DNA of 64,000 nt, taken from NCBI RefSeq assembly GCF_035582795.1, contig NC_134369.1:61442001-61506000 (forward strand). Direction: 5' to 3'. Source of the stretch: Mycteria americana. Taxonomy: Eukaryota; Chordata; Aves; Ciconiiformes; Ciconiidae. A program made the translations under genes and the position numbers. Below, piece by piece: positions 23,850-38,500 of the stretch. The notes under the pieces were generated by a model. The model did no database searches. It was given only the letters and a program-made list of their open reading frames with translations, and was not told the origin of the DNA. How positions within the stretch are numbered: position 1 is the first letter of the stretch; each line of letters starts with the position of its first letter.

Positions 23850-25632
23850 GCTAAAGAGCTAAGGAGAATCTCCAGCCCCTAGCAGATGGGGGAGGGAACA
23901 CAGTGACCAAGGATGAGGAAAAGGCTGAGGTACTTAATGCCTTCTTTGCCTCAGTCTTTAATAGCAGGGCCAATTGTTCTCTGGGTACCCAGCCCCTGGA
24001 GTTGGAAGATAGGGACGGGGACCAGAATGGAGCCCCCATAATCCAGGGGGAAATGGTGAGTGACCTGCTGCACCACTTAGACACTCACAAGTCTATGGGG
24101 CCTGATGAGATCCGAGAGTGCTGAAGGAACCGGCAGAAGTGCTCACCAAGCCCCTTTCCATCATTTACCAGCAGTCATGGCTAACTGGGGAAGTCCCTGC
24201 TGACTGGAGATTAGCGAATGTGATGCCCATCTACAAGAAGGGCTGGAAGGAGGACCCGGGCAACTACAGGCCTGTCAGCCCGACCTCAGTGCCGGGGAAG
24301 CTGATGGAGCAGATCATCCTGCGTGCTATCACACGCCATGTAGAGAATAACCAAGGGATCAAGCCCAGCCAGCATGGGTTCAGGAAAGGCAGGTCCTGCT
24401 TGACCAACCTGATCTCCTTCTACGACAAGGTGACCTGCCTACTAGATGAGGGAAAGGCTGTGGATGTTGTCTACCTAGACTTCAGTAAAGCCTTTGACAC
24501 GGTTTCCCACAGCATTCTCCTGGAGAAACTGGCTGCTCATGGCTTGGACAGGCGTACTCTTCACTGGGTTAAGAACTGGCTGGATGGCCAGGCCCAAAGA
24601 GTGGTGGTGAATGGAGTTTACTCCAGTTGGCGGCCGGTCACAAGCGGTGTTCCCCAGGGCTCGGTGTTGGGGCCAGTTCTGTTTAATATCTTTATCAATG
24701 ATCTGGACGAAGGGATTGAGTGCACCCTCAGTAAGTTTGCAGATGACACCAAGTTGTGTGGGAGTGTTGATCTGCTTGAGAGTAGGCAGGCTCTGCAGAG
24801 GGACCTGGACAGGCTGGATCGATGGGCTGAGGTCAGTTTTATGAGGTTTAACAAGGCCAAGTGCAAGGTCCTGCACTTGGGCCACAGCAACCCCATGCAA
24901 CGCTACAGGCTTGGGGAAGAGTGGCTGGAAAGCTGCCAGGCAGAGAAGGACCTGGGGGTGTTGGTTGACAGCCGCCTGAATATGAGCCAGCAGTGTGCCC
25001 AGGTGGCCAAGAAAGCCAATGGCATCCTGGCTTGTATCAAAAATAGCGTGGCCAGCAGGACTAGGGAAGTGATTGTGCCCTGTACTCGGCACTGGTGAGG
25101 CCGCACCTCGAATACTGTGTTCGGTTTTGGGCCCCCCACTACAAGAGAGACATTGAGGTGCTGGAGCGTGTCCAGAGAAGGGCAACGAAGCTGGTGAAGG
25201 GTCTGGAGCAGAAGTCTTATGAGGAGGGACTGAGGGAACTGGGGTTGTTTAGCCTGGAGAAAAGGAGGCTGAGGGGAGACCTTATTGCTCTCTACAACTG
25301 CCTGAAAGGAGGTTGTAGAGAGGTGGGGGTCGGTCTCTTCTCCCAGGTAACAAGTGATAGGACAAGAGGAAATGGCCTCAAGTTGCGCCAGGGGAGGTTT
25401 AGACTGGATATTGGGAAATTTTACTTCACTGAAAGGGTTATCAAGCATTGGAACAGGCTGCCCAGGGAAGTGGTTGAGTTGCCATCCCTGGAGGTATTTA
25501 AAGGACATTTGGATGAGGTGCTTAGGGACATGGTGTAGTGATGGTCTTGGTAGTGTTAGGTTTACGGTTGGACTCGATGATCTTAAAAGTCTTTTCCAAC
25601 CTATACAATTCTGTGATTCTGCGATTCTGTAC
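23850..25632 (+). mobile_element. CR1 LINE, 5'-truncated, with broken ORF2
   Basis: The largest mobile element in the window. It is a + strand CR1 non-LTR retrotransposon truncated at its 5' end; the endonuclease domain and ORF1 are absent. It covers the RT-proximal part of ORF2, the reverse transcriptase, the C-terminal region and a ~94-bp 3' UTR ending in the CR1 tail repeat (attctgtgattctgcgattc). Few disruptions suggest moderate age, younger than the fragments at 12-15 kb. CR1 rarely produces clear target-site duplications and none is evident. No gene lies within several kilobases. Confidence 0.95.
23903..25538 (+). pseudogene. CR1 ORF2 reverse transcriptase, frameshifted
   Basis: The reverse-transcriptase part of CR1 ORF2, which copies element RNA at the target site. 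It is split over three frames. The first (23,903-24,124) carries LNAFFASVFNS and [17 protein letters not shown]. The second (24,118-25,098; 326 codons) carries the RT core: [10 protein letters not shown] at residues ~120-129, [11 protein letters not shown] at 176-186, and the catalytic FADD at 207-210. The third (25,095-25,538) carries [15 protein letters not shown] and the [12 protein letters not shown]-terminus. The first break, near 24,108-24,118, is a small deletion just before the usual PRVL segment. The second, near 25,079-25,080, is a one-base loss. A Pro replaces the usual Leu in [10 protein letters not shown]. The endonuclease domain is missing, so it cannot be autonomous. Confidence 0.93.
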
Positions 25633-28600
25633 TACATTGTATAGCAGGAGAGACACACTGACCTTTCAGATTCAGCCTGCTGCTATCTGTCTGCGTGTCC
25701 ATCTCTTTCTCTATTTCCTGCCTGCTTTTTTCCTCCTAAGTAGGTATTTAATGATTTCTTTGATATCCCTTTCTGGTGGAAAGGTGGGAAGATTATTTTT
25801 GGTTGTTAAAAGTGTTAGAGCTAGCAGCAATAATTTTCCATTGTTTTAGAAAAAATATGGTCCATAGGTAATTGTCTTATTAAATTCTTGATACACTGTT
25901 TGACACCGTGACAGATCATTGACTGCAAATACTCCCAGACTTTTCGTCTCCCAGGCAAGGATGATACTTAACACATTACTTCACACCAAAATTGAAAGGT
26001 AGAAAACTAAAAGATGCAGAGCGAATGGAGAACTATTGCAAGACTGTCTTACATTCTCCACAGTGTTTGGTATCATATCAATTAAAACATGCTTATCAAG
26101 ATATTTTCTGTATCTTTTCACTAAGTAGATATATCCTTATGTCCTATGAGATGACCTAAGAAAGCAGGAGCCACTAAATAATAAGCAAAGTCAAGCTGAA
26201 GGAGTTATGGAAAGAAAACACTTAAATAAGCAACATTCACCACTAGAGAATCTAGAGAAAGAACCAGAAATGGTGACCATTAGAAGTCCTACAAATATTC
26301 AGGAAGAAGCATTTAAAAATAATTTTTAAAAATATTTTACAGCGACATGTATTTATCGTCCACATACTGATCACAGTGACAAACAAGTGTAATACAAGAA
26401 ACAAAGCCAATTTTAAGAAAAAAAAATTAGTTTGCTATTCAAGCCATGGATCTGGTAACAGATGGAAATTGAACCTCTTAGACTGTTCTTACCATAATGA
26501 CTACTTGGAAAACTTACTAACTCCAATTATAGCCACAATTAGCACTTTTTAAGGACATCATGCATGAAGCACTGAGACAGATCTAACACCAAAAAAAAAA
26601 AAATACCCTGTCTTCTGTTACGTTGGCTTATCACACTCCGCAACTGGAAAAGGATTCATCTTTTTCACCACTTCCCCAGATTTCCCCAGTGTCCTGGCTT
26701 CCAGAGAATGGATTTGTCTTTGTGATTTTTAGTGACACCTGCAGTTCTCTAAGAAAAATGCAGTGAGGAGTTTTTTTCCTGTGGTGCAACCCCAGCATAG
26801 TGCCCTCTGTCTCATTTATCCACCACTAATGAGGCACTGGGCACAACCAAAAGGCACAAAATGAGATTTTCCAGTGGCTGTTGGATCAGCCCACTGGGGC
26901 CATTACCAGTTAGCATACCTGGGACTTGGACCAACTCAGAGCACTCTCTTACTATCAGAGAACTTAAACAGAACTTTCTTCCCTTTCCCTTTGGCAGCCC
27001 CATGATATGTCCCAGTTGCAGCTCAAGGTCTACCTCTTCATTGACACAGACGATGTCTCCTAAGCTACAGGCTTTTTTCCAGTCTGCAATACCGGAGACA
27101 GAATCCTAGCACTATTAGCTACTCACTTACCAACACACTGTGCAAATCCTAATGTCACTTCCTATAGCTCCTTCTCATAGAATTTCATACTATGACATTA
27201 ATAGACAAAGATTGTAGTGATTGTTAAACATTATCTGGAGAAGAGTTATTGATCCACGAAGTAGAGACTGAATGTCTCTTAAAAAAAAAGAAAGAACGTC
27301 TGACATCAGCAGGCTGTAATGGTGTTGCTGCCTATCATACTCAATTATTGTTTATTTAAAGAGCTTCTGAGAAACTGTGAGAAGGCTCATTGCTATTTAC
27401 CCCAAAGCATGGATGTTAGCCTGCAGTTGGAATGGAAATGGAGTAACATTTCCAATGAAAAAAAACCCTTCTAGCTAATTTAATTGAAGCTAGATAGCAA
27501 ATAAAGCTTTTTGGTTTTCCTAGGGATAAGCAGACTTTGAAAACAAAACTCCATCAATGAATTTTGGATTATTTTTATACCAAAAGTCTAAACAATAGAA
27601 ATTATATACAGAAAAGTATTCAGAAAGCCTTGAGTGAATAAAGAAAAGCCAAAACTTTTTTCCAGAAAATACTGAGGTGAATATTGATGTATTTTTCCAA
27701 TGTGAAGATACTTATCTGTTAGCAATCTGATACTTCCAGCTCCGTCGGCTCATGATCTAATTCTTAAAATTAATCATTTTGATTTTCATTCCACAGTTTT
27801 AAACTGAGTATCAATATGTCCTGAAGGCTTTACTGCCTCTTAGAATTTCACGTTCCCAATCAGTCATTAAACAATCACCTTTCATTATATACCCTGTTTC
27901 CCTCTTGGAGCAATGTTTATCTTTAAAAGACAATGGTACGATAAATATTCTGGAATAGATGAATTGTTTATCACTACAAGTCATAGACTTGTCTAGTAAT
28001 GAAGAGATACTGCTATTCTGTAATTCAGTAAAAGAAAAATATAAGGCACCCAAACATGCAATTATTGTGGTTTTTTGTTTACAAGCCACACATACTAAAA
28101 TTTATTCAGCAAAGTAGTCTGGAATCGTTAATTCTTCTGAGGATTATACTTCTAGGAAAGTTTTGTATAGAAGCTTCTTCTGTAATTCATAGTGACACCT
28201 TACTAAATCCCAGCTAAATACTCATGATCAAGACCAGAGTTGCAGTGTTCCATAAACAAAGATTGTCTGGAAAAACTACCCTTACAATGTTTAGATCTCC
28301 AGAAAATATCAAAACTAGTTACTTTAAAGTTTGCATAAAGCCTGAGTTTATGGTAAAATTAAAATGCAATCAGTGGCTGTGCAGCAAAGTTGCAGAGGCT
28401 TAGATGGGGAACTTACGTACGCGTCTTAGCACTGCCTAGACCAGAGACATTATACAGAGATTCCGTTGTGTTTAAAAGACAAGAACACTGCGTGCCCTGA
28501 AGAACTAAGTGTTTTCTAAGCATTAATGGTAATGCAGCCATGTAGAATATTACCATTAGGCACTACCATCTATCTCTTTCAATAATTAATTAACTCTGAA

Positions 28601-31600
28601 AAAAGGCAGTTTATTCATTCTGAAATACTGGTTGACTTCTTCTTTCAAGTACTTGGATTGCTAGACACGTCCAAGCCAGAATGCCTAGCTCGCTAGTTAT
28701 TTCAATAATCACCTTCAGTAGCCAGATACTCCACCCAAACTGAGTACAGAACATAGAAAATAGGCGATCCTATATCTATTGCATGTTCCCTGGCTGGGAA
28801 GAAACATAAATCAGAGACCTAAAATGAATAACGCATTGCCAAGGCTTACCACCTTCAAAGACTGTGGAGGCACAGACCACCTAATATGAGTAATTAGTAA
28901 AACACCGTTCCCTTTGCAACAGAAGACTCCTGGCAAACAGAACTGGTCTAAGAATTCTTAAGACAGTGGAGTGGAGTTTAATTCTGGAAATAAAAATGAA
29001 GGAATGATTAGACAGCAAATTCTCAACAAGTATTGCATGTCCTAAAGGGGCCAGTGCTCTGTAGCTATGAAAATTGCCACTGTTGAACAGGCAATGCAAT
29101 AGAATGGGAACTTATGTCTGCTGCATCAAGAACAGTCTGGAGTGATGTGATGTGTGAGAGACCATCTGGCCTCCATTAAAAAGAGAAAAGAAAGTATCAG
29201 GACACAAGAACGCAGAGAAGAAACCTGTCAAGTGGTTTGAATCTCCGTCTAGAAAACAAAGCCAAATAGTTCAGCAGCCAGCACTGCAATTATGTTGAGA
29301 AATAAGCAAGCTCACTTAGACTGATGAGAAAGGAGGTTGATCCACGTAAGCCGGTTCAAGAAGCAGATACCCTTGGAGTGAAACACATACATACCACTGG
29401 GTACTGAAATTGATAGTTTAAACTCCCTGGCATGAGCTCTTCCTTTAATGATCAGACAAAAATATTTTTTCTCACCATCCCTTCTAGCAGAACGGTTTAG
29501 ATCCCTGAGTAGCAAATAGATGACACTCCTGTTGCCAGGGTTAGCTGAAGAGATTTTAAGCATCAAGGAGGAGATTTCAGGAAGCAGAACCACGCAGGCA
29601 GGACAATGTGTATAGTGCTGATGGTAGCCAGTGTAGCCTTAATAATCTGAAAGGTGCAAGAAGCAGAGCCACCAAGTCAGAAACATTCAGGAAGCAATAG
29701 CGAATGAGCCAATGTTGATACTGTCCTACTGTGCTCTGCGGATGTTGCCAAAGCCGATACAGCTGCATAACAGATTGATGCTGTAGGAAACAAGCACTGT
29801 GTGAACTTCCAGCATTTTCCCCATAGACTTTACAGAGCAAATCACTAGGGCATATGACATCCCTGGTGCTACCATGAACACCTCACCCATATGATTAGCC
29901 TATGTACTTACCCAAATGGCACAAGAAATTTTGGCTCTGGTGGCATGCTCAGGAGAAAACGAAAAGACAAAAGTCTTCTTAACTCATTTGAGAAGAAAAC
30001 TGCGGAGTCTAGCTGCACCCCTTTTGCACAGTGTTTGCATCTTGAACAACCAGCAAAGAGAAACCCCCCCCTGAGAAACACGTCTCTGAGAAAACCAAGG
30101 TATCCCACATGTAGGCTTGATCATAGGACATAACCCTCACATGTTCTGCAAAACTGAAATGAGGCTTTGGACTAAATCCTCAATACAGGAGAAGCAAAAG
30201 GCAATATATTAATTGCAAAAGATCTGCAAAGCATTCCCTTTCAACAAGAGAACTTCCTTATATGCCATAGGTTGAGCAGAAAGGAAACGAACAATAGTAC
30301 ACCTCTACTAATATTGCAAAGACAAAATTTTGGATCTTGAACGCCTGGGCCATAGCAAACCCATCGTAATAGCTAACATGGACACATTTCAAGAACTTGT
30401 GGTTCAGGGACAGATATTGGTTAAGACCAGAGGGCATATCTAGGACTCAGCTTTTTGTCCTCAGCAACAATAACCTTTGAGGTAAACAGTACAGCCTCTA
30501 AAAAGGTTGATCAGGCACTAAATGGAACCAGCAGTGCTAAATATGAAAGGCATTGGGGGGGGGCTGTTTCTCCAAATAAATAAAGATTTAGGGCAGGTGC
30601 CAGACTTAGAGGGGAGAACAGAAAACTGGGGACTGTTCCTCATCAAAGAGATTATTGGATAATAGGGAAATACCAGGAGAAAAGCCTAAATTACTGCAGC
30701 TGACTCCTCTTCCCACAAGGTAAACTGCACAACTGTTCCTTCTGTAAGCCACAACCAACATACCATGCCTAAAATATTAAATTGTTCAAAGGAATAATGA
30801 CACACATTTATTTCTGGTTGCACATAATACCACCCTTAAAACTGTGCAATGTCAATGCACATTATGAATTCAGCACTTAAATAGCGCTGAAAATGCAAAT
30901 AATCCTAGAGTTCTTATCTCTATACCTGATCACACAAAAACCCACCCCAGATAACTTTTTCTCTTTCAATGTGTCCAGCTGCACATTGGTGTCCAAGGTC
31001 CTGCTCCTTGTAAACAAGGTCAAAGCAGAAGCTCTCATTAATTTCAGTAATGCAGGATCTAATCCTACATGTAACACTAGGCAAGAGACTGTCATATTTT
31101 CAGGCAGATCTTTAGTCAAAGACCATTTGCTTAAGGACAGTATTTTTGCAAAAATCCTGTGTGAACATAATAAAGGGTTAAGCAGAAAGATTTTAAATCA
31201 AACACTTATCAGTTCTTCCAGCTTTTATCCCTCTTCATATCATATCTCCTCAAAAAATAGTGAATTACTTAAATAGTTGCAGCTGGTACAGAATACATTT
31301 GGAATAACCATGAATTTCTACAGCTTCAGAGCAGCATGCTTTGGCTTAAACAGTCACAGGATGGCTCAAATTCCATTCATCTCTTCCTCAAATAAGTGCT
31401 TTCTACCTTGTGTGAAAAAAATTAGTAATGTGCTAAAGTAGGAAATTAAACAGTTTGGGATTTAACAAAGGATTGGAAAAAACATAAACTACATTTGATC
31501 TGACCAAAAAAATAGAATGATCAACTAACTGAGTGTCTACAAGAACTTAAAAGTTTGATCAACACAAATTGGCTTAATTACTTCAATTAAGCCTAACAGC

Positions 31601-34600
31601 ATATGGACAGACTAGGAACAAGTATTATGGGTGATAAAAATTAGTCAGGACGGTCAAATCTAAAACTTACTGCTAGCATTTGCAGAAGAATTATATCGTA
31701 CTGAGCAACAGGAAATAAAATTCATTAACTACAAAGACAATATCTCTGACTCTGGAATTTCCTGAACTGAAAACTGCTGGAGCTGGGGAGAATATTCTGA
31801 CAAAGTAACAGTATGTGATTGCCCTGTTCTAACATTTTTTTTCCAACACCATTTTATTTTAGCCAGTGTTGGAGACAGGAAACTGGCCTAGAGTAATCTC
31901 TGGTCTAACCTAACATAATCATTCAAATGTTCTTAAAATGGATAATGGATGCATAAAATCAATAAAGGCAGCATAATACATAAGGCAAAAACATATAAAA
32001 AGATGATCTCGTAACTATTATCATAATGAGAGGTGGTCTTGGAGTCATTACGGATGATTCTTTGAAAATAGCAGTTCAATATGCAACACGATTCAAAAAG
32101 GCAAGCAACGTAAACTACCAGGAAAGAGACAGAAATAATTCTGAGACAATATATTAGCATTTTATTTTTATTTAGAACTAAATACAGCTTCTGTCTTCTA
32201 ATATTGCCTATTAATAACATCATCCACTCCGAACAACAAAACCAAAAAACCCCTCTTCCCAGATGCTTAAGAAAGCTCTGTACCCTGTAAAGAATACTTT
32301 TAAAAAATAAATAAATCAATCAATAAATTTAAATTTTTGTATCTTCTGTATCTTTTCCATGTTTAAACTGAGGTTGCGCAGCACCAAACTTCATCAAACT
32401 CCACCTCTGCACCTAGTTTGGTGGTAAGGCTCTCAACCAGGTTAAACCTACCATGTTCCCAACATCTACAAAGTATGCAGTTCTGACATCCCATCTCGGA
32501 AAAAAAAAAAGGCCCTATAAAACTATAATTTTAGTTTCTAAAAAACTATAGCTTCTATGAAACTATAGAAAGAGTATCAAAGATAAACAGAAGTATGGAA
32601 CAGCTTCACAAAAGAGAAACAAAACACGCCAAGATGCTTCACTTCAAAAAATTCCCAGAGGACTGAAAGCAAAAGATGACTAATGTCAGTGTTGAGATGA
32701 CTAATGTCATTAATCTAATTAAGACAGTTAACAGAGAAGAATAATCCATTATTTGTTACTCTGCAAATAATAAGGCTCACCAAACAAAATTTTCACAGAG
32801 CCAGTGAGAGGCAGTGTTAAGCTAGAGGGACCTTTGGTCTCATTTCATGTGGCTGATTTTACATTCTAAATGTCATGAACTAAATGAGGTCAAGAACTTA
32901 TATGCAAATATTCACATGGAATTCACAGTGGATGTTCACAATTATTATAATTATTTGTATCTGTTTTATGGAAAGAGCTACTAAAAGTTGAAGCAGATTA
33001 GCAATTAGAGTTCAGGAAAAGACCAACCGCAGCAGTTTCCTGTAAAATTCTTACACCTTCTTTTGAAAGCACAAATATATCAGCAATTTTCAGAGACAGG
33101 ATACAGGACCAGATGGAATTCTTATATTCAGGTGAACATAAAGTGCAAGTCTTTGAAGATCTGATTTTTCACAAATTCTAAATAATTTTCATTTCATAGA
33201 GCCACATATTATTGCAGGCAATAAATTTATGAGGTCTTGTTTATTGTTCTGTATTGTGAGTGTTTCTCAAACCTATTTCCCAGGACTATTTCTTTAAAAA
33301 TGTACTATTCATCATGTCCCTCTGCCCAAGCATACCCATGTTTTATTTTTTTTTAAATTCCAAAAAGACTTAGGCACACTGAGTAAACAGAGTTAATAAG
33401 CTGAACTCAATCGTGACTTCTCCAGTTATATTTTTTGGCAGAAAATGCCTTTCTGAGTTTCTATTTCAGTAAGATTCACTTAATACAACCAAAGCTGAGA
33501 AGGCTTTGATCCACAATTACAAAGTTAAAATATATGGAGAAAGAATAATGCTGGGAAAATGCTCTCTTGGCAAATAAAACTGGAGCAAATTAATCCCACC
33601 AATTTCCCACCTTTAATGAGTTCAAATCTTGCCATTGTTAATAATACTGAAATAGTTATTAACATTTATATAAATATAATTAGAGAAGGTCTTTGGACCT
33701 GCCAGCAGGATCGGAAGGTATTGGAACTTTTATCACATGAGCAAGATCAAAATCAAGGCAGCTATATCCCTTTTTTTTCTTTTGCATTAAGTACCTTTCA
33801 TAACCCAAGCATCTGACTATCGTCTTGACTTAAAGTACTTGGCTATAACCCCAAGACAGGTTCAGATAAGGTTCTTTGATTCCACACACATGCGCATACA
33901 CACATTCTTTAAATCCACCCTCCTTGCATGCAGGAGTCAACAGGAGTTAAAGGCAGTCAGCGCCTCAAAACATGTTCAGGACTTTGCAGGATGTGGCCCT
34001 TTATCCTTATTTGCCCCCTTGCACTTGCTTAGTTCTCTTTTTGATGGTTCTACTATTAATGTTCCTCTGCAACAAAAAATACTGTCCAAAAAACAGATGC
34101 CTACTGTCATCTTTCCTTGAAGTGCTATACGGTCTATATCCCCAAGTTACTAAATGTAGTTTCTGCATTCTATATCACCAATTTTAGAAACTAAGGTAAT
34201 TCTGAAACATAGGACAATAAAATTTTCACTAAAATTTGCAAGATTGGAAAATTCTTCAGTAAACACAGTCATAACTTTTCCCTGAGATAGTATTCTCTTG
34301 TAGTCTGTAAGGAGATCTGTATTTTAAAACATAAGAGGAGTGAATTCTCATGGCTTGTGATCCTATAAAGTGGAGTAGATTTTACCCTTGTCATCCAGCT
34401 CCCCTGATTTTGTTCAGATTGGAAAACTGTCCAAACTGAAAACTTTCTGCCTGTATCTTTTTAGGTTCCCATTCAACACAAATGACAGCATTAGATTGAT
34501 GGGGAAACAGGAATGATACACACTTAGAGCTTGTTCTGACAGTCACTTAGGATGCACGTCTATATCCAGGAGCCCACAGATATCATAGTAAAATACAATA

Positions 34601-35399
34601 GTTTATGTACAGCAGTTCCATAAATTTAGTGGTGGTGAGGACTTAGAAAATTCATGAGTCTTCTGGACTTCATTTATGGATCATCAAATGAACTATTAAA
34701 ATTTACTGCAAATCAGCCATTAGTGCCTGAAAGTTGCATTCCTAAATGCACGTTTAGATCCCAAAATAAAAGTGACTCGAACTTTTTGGAAGATAGTCAG
34801 CAATTTGATTGTTTGTGAGACTATAAAGGTGTTGAGTAACCACATTTTAGCACCTAAGCTTGAAAATATTAGTTCCAATGTTTTGGACTTTATTCTTAGC
34901 GATCATACTGCATTTAACTATGTAAACATTTAGCTTATTAATTCCTTAAAATTTCTGTTATGAAAGCAGTAATCAATAAATTTCCCACAAAGTTTTAGAG
35001 GAGTCAGGGTGGAGGATTATCCAATTGGAATCTGAATTGTGCAAATAGCAGTACAGAAGGGTTTTTCATTATTGGCTTGTTAACCAGAAAATTCCTAACT
35101 TCAAGGAGCCAGGTAAAAGGAAGAAAAAGTCTTCCTCCTTTAGAGAGACACTGGTTATTTAAAACTTAGGGGGTTTTTTGCCTTCTACAGAAGTATCATC
35201 ACTTTGTGTTTTGTTTTCAAGTAAATGACATATGAATTGAGTTTTTATGTCTTTCCACAAGTCCATTAGTAGCTATGGGAAGGAAACAGTTATCAAATAG
35301 ATGAGCACACCTACTGTATTATTTGCCACTCAGGTTAACACATCCCAACTTCTTTTACAGATCTTCTGTGTAGTGTTTGACTGGTCGCATCTCCGTTCA
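25633..35399. other. Intergenic, no gene seen
   Basis: Nearly 10 kb of AT-rich DNA with no supported gene. Small features: A12 near 26,590; G10 near 30,555; a perfect 9-bp-arm hairpin at 31,571-31,593 (ggcttaatt/aattaagcc); a duplicated gatgactaatgtca at ~32,676-32,715. The longest reading frames (127-128 codons at 30,893 + and 31,933 -) are hydrophobic or AT-biased with no recognised domain. Confidence 0.35.
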
Positions 35400-35515
35400 G
35401 GGGCTCTGTTTAGTCATCTATAAAACAGATAAAATATTTCTTACCAGAATAACCAGATGTTTACTTTATTAATATTTTTAAGTACTTACACATTCCTAGA
35501 TTGGCACTAAATAAA
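35400..35515 (+). repeat. MIR-like CORE-SINE fragment
   Basis: The order ctctgtttagtcatctataaaacagat, then aaaatatttcttacc, then agtacttacacattc, then ggcactaaataaat parallels the 3' half of MIR (cctcatctgtaaaatggg, then taatacctacc, then taaagcgcttag, then ggcacatagtaa). It is highly diverged. This is a pattern match from memory. Confidence 0.45.
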
Positions 35516-38500
35516 TCAAAAATACTGCAAACAATTTGCAGACTCCTTATGTAACAAGTCTCATGAGATAGTTTATTAGCAAATACTCAGTGAGAAAATG
35601 AGAACGTTACCCACATATTAATGTATACATTGAACATTTTAAAAACTCCATTCTTAGAATCATCTTTTTTTTTTAAATTTGGCACTAGAACTTGCTTAGC
35701 AGCAGCCCCCACTATTGGTATTTACACTATAACCTATATCTACTGCTTCATTAGTATTAATGCATCAATGTCAGGATGTATTTTTATATTAGTAAGATTT
35801 AACATACTCCACAACTCATTCTTTCCAATAAATCATTGATGGGAATCCTAAAAATGCTGAGCACTCTCTTCTCAAATTTGATATTGTTGCACTATTGCTG
35901 ATCTCAAAACATGCAACTGTTTCACCCTAATGCAAATGTACTTTTTAATCTATACCACGTAAAAAAACTATTGATGAGTCACCTATTTGTCACTAGTTTT
36001 ATAGCATTTTAATATAATCAGTTTCCAAAAAAGAGACTATTTTCACAGCCAAACACAAAAAAATTTGGCCCAAAGCAATCACAAGAAAATAAAAATACTT
36101 AAATCTGGAACAAAACCCATAGTGTTACATAAGTCATAGGCACACATACACAGAATACATAAGGTATTAGGTTGTTACATTTTAAATGCAGATATTCTTT
36201 AATCTATAGAGCCTCCATCATTGATACCACTCAGTTTTCAGAATTCTTTTTGTGACATGAAATAAATTTTTGTGTTTCACTGAAATCAGTAAAGAATTCA
36301 AGCAACAAAGAGACAGTTGAGGAAAAAAGAAACCCTGTGCAGTTACATGATCTCCAAATTATATTAAACTGATTGAAACAAATTAAGAAAAATTTTAAGC
36401 AGTCAAAGAAATATTAAGGGAAGTTAAGATATCAACATCCACAGAAGAAAAGTGGATGTTGTAACTAATAGTTTAAAAAGCATCTGATTCTTCATTTGCC
36501 GACTTGTTGTATGTACTCAAAATTCACAAAGGTAACAAAACAAGGAATGAAAGGGTAAAGAAAGCACAGTAAGGACCAGATCTTGGATTCCTTATTCAGG
36601 TGTTTTTCTTCTGATGATAAAACTGAATGGAGCAGGCGTTTTATTAAACACCTCCTTTAGTGAGTCAGCTACTCTAATACATTTTTGGGGTCACGTTTTG
36701 TGGTCTAGTTTGTTCTCACGACATTGCTTGAACATCAAAAAAAGACTGGATACCTCTCTCTAGGTAGAATTCCCTGATCACAAAAATCACTCCCAGCTGG
36801 CTGGAATCCAGTACAACCAATTCCTGCAGTCTAAGTTAGTAACTGGGACAACAATTCCAGCTGGTGGACTGCCTCATGTGGATCATAACTAGGGTAAGGA
36901 GTTTGAGTGGTCCCCTTTTTGTAATGCTGCAAGGGCTGATGTAAAAGTGAATTTAGAATCTGAAAGTTTTAAGTATTTCCCTGCTGCTCCTTTGCCAAGA
37001 AAACCAGTCCATTATCATTAAGTGTTGTGAATCATCATTTCAATGGCTTTATGATACAATTCTTACACAGGAAGCGCTTATAAATAAACTTGATTATTTA
37101 CAGTAGTAAAGCCCAGATGCCTAAAATCACCCCCTTGGTCCCTACCCAGGCATCCCGTGCTATAAAACATTGCTGATTCACAATTCCAATGTTTGTTTTA
37201 TTTTTTTTACAATGCTTACATGCATTAGTAAATAAAAGTAAATTATGCTGTTTCTATAAGTAACAGGAGCACTGTTCTACAAATCTCAGTAATTTTTTAG
37301 AATGATTTGATAAACCTGTTAATGCTAATGAGACTCCTGCTTGTGCAAGGATGGCTACATCAGGGACTGGTCAGGAATATGGAAAAAGCAGAGTACTGTG
37401 ACTAATATTGTTAATGCCTCTTTACACAAGATTACAGAGTCACATTCTCAAATCCTGAGGGGAATTTGGCTTAGTAGCTCACTCTCTTTGATACCTTTAA
37501 AGAACAGACTGTAAGGTGCTAAAAACATTTATTTGGCAAGAAAACAGCCTGAGACACTGCACAGCATATTTCTCAAAGTATCTCCTTAACTTATTTCTTT
37601 TGAGTAGCAAATTACTTAGAAAAGTGATATTATAAACAACAGACATTTAATGAAAGAATGGTTAGACTGTAGAATCCTGTGGGTTTTTTTTAAATTTGGT
37701 AAAAAAGTATTAGTAGCAATGAGTTTATTTTAGAACCTAATTAAATAAACACACACACCCATATAATAAGATTATTACCTAGTTAAATATTTTTGAAAGT
37801 ACATTTGACTAACGTTGCTAATTCCCCTATACACAAGTTTGTATTCTCAAACTGTAAAGAATGTAGAATTTAATGACTGGTTTTTTTAAAGATATGCCAA
37901 TGAAGAATAGATGTTCTGTCCTGAAGAGAACAAGAACTGACAAAATTACTCAGAAAACAGGATCTCCCATGCCAAACCGATCTACTGATCACTTTAGTAC
38001 CATGTCCTTCCAGCTGCAGTCGGCAACTTCTATTTCAGAGAAAGCCAGTAAAGACATAGGTACCTAGAAATTGTGTCACTTACAACTTGAAGAAACAACT
38101 CCCCCCTCACCTCTAAAGGTTCTTTGTTGAAAACATAAGGCATGAAATTTAACAGCAAATGGCTCCCAGAGCCAGATTATGATTTTCCTTTTTCACAATG
38201 GTGAGTACTTATTCTCTTACATAGTCCCAGTTCAGCAAATAGGACTACTAATTTTTTATTTAAGTGGCCATATTCTGGCCTTCTGTTCTACTTGGTAACA
38301 AACTAGTAGTTTTGTCATACTACTGACAATACGCAATATTATTAAAAAAATGAGAAGTAGGGACATAGCTGCTTTTTCAATATCACCAGTCAACTTTCCT
38401 CATCCTTATATAAGATTTGAAATCTCTTCATCAGAATATACCAGCCTGTACCCTATGTCTGTGTTGAATCCAAGGAGGAGCTGTCCCTTTCACAAGCCAA

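Noticed and set aside
24475-25508. Minus-strand frames of 201 and 236 codons opposite the CR1 element
   Set aside because: They are antisense shadows of the CR1 reverse-transcriptase frame.
31933-32319. 128-codon hydrophobic minus-strand frame that might suggest a membrane protein
   Set aside because: T-rich DNA yields Phe/Leu/Ile-rich chance frames; no conserved motif or gene context.
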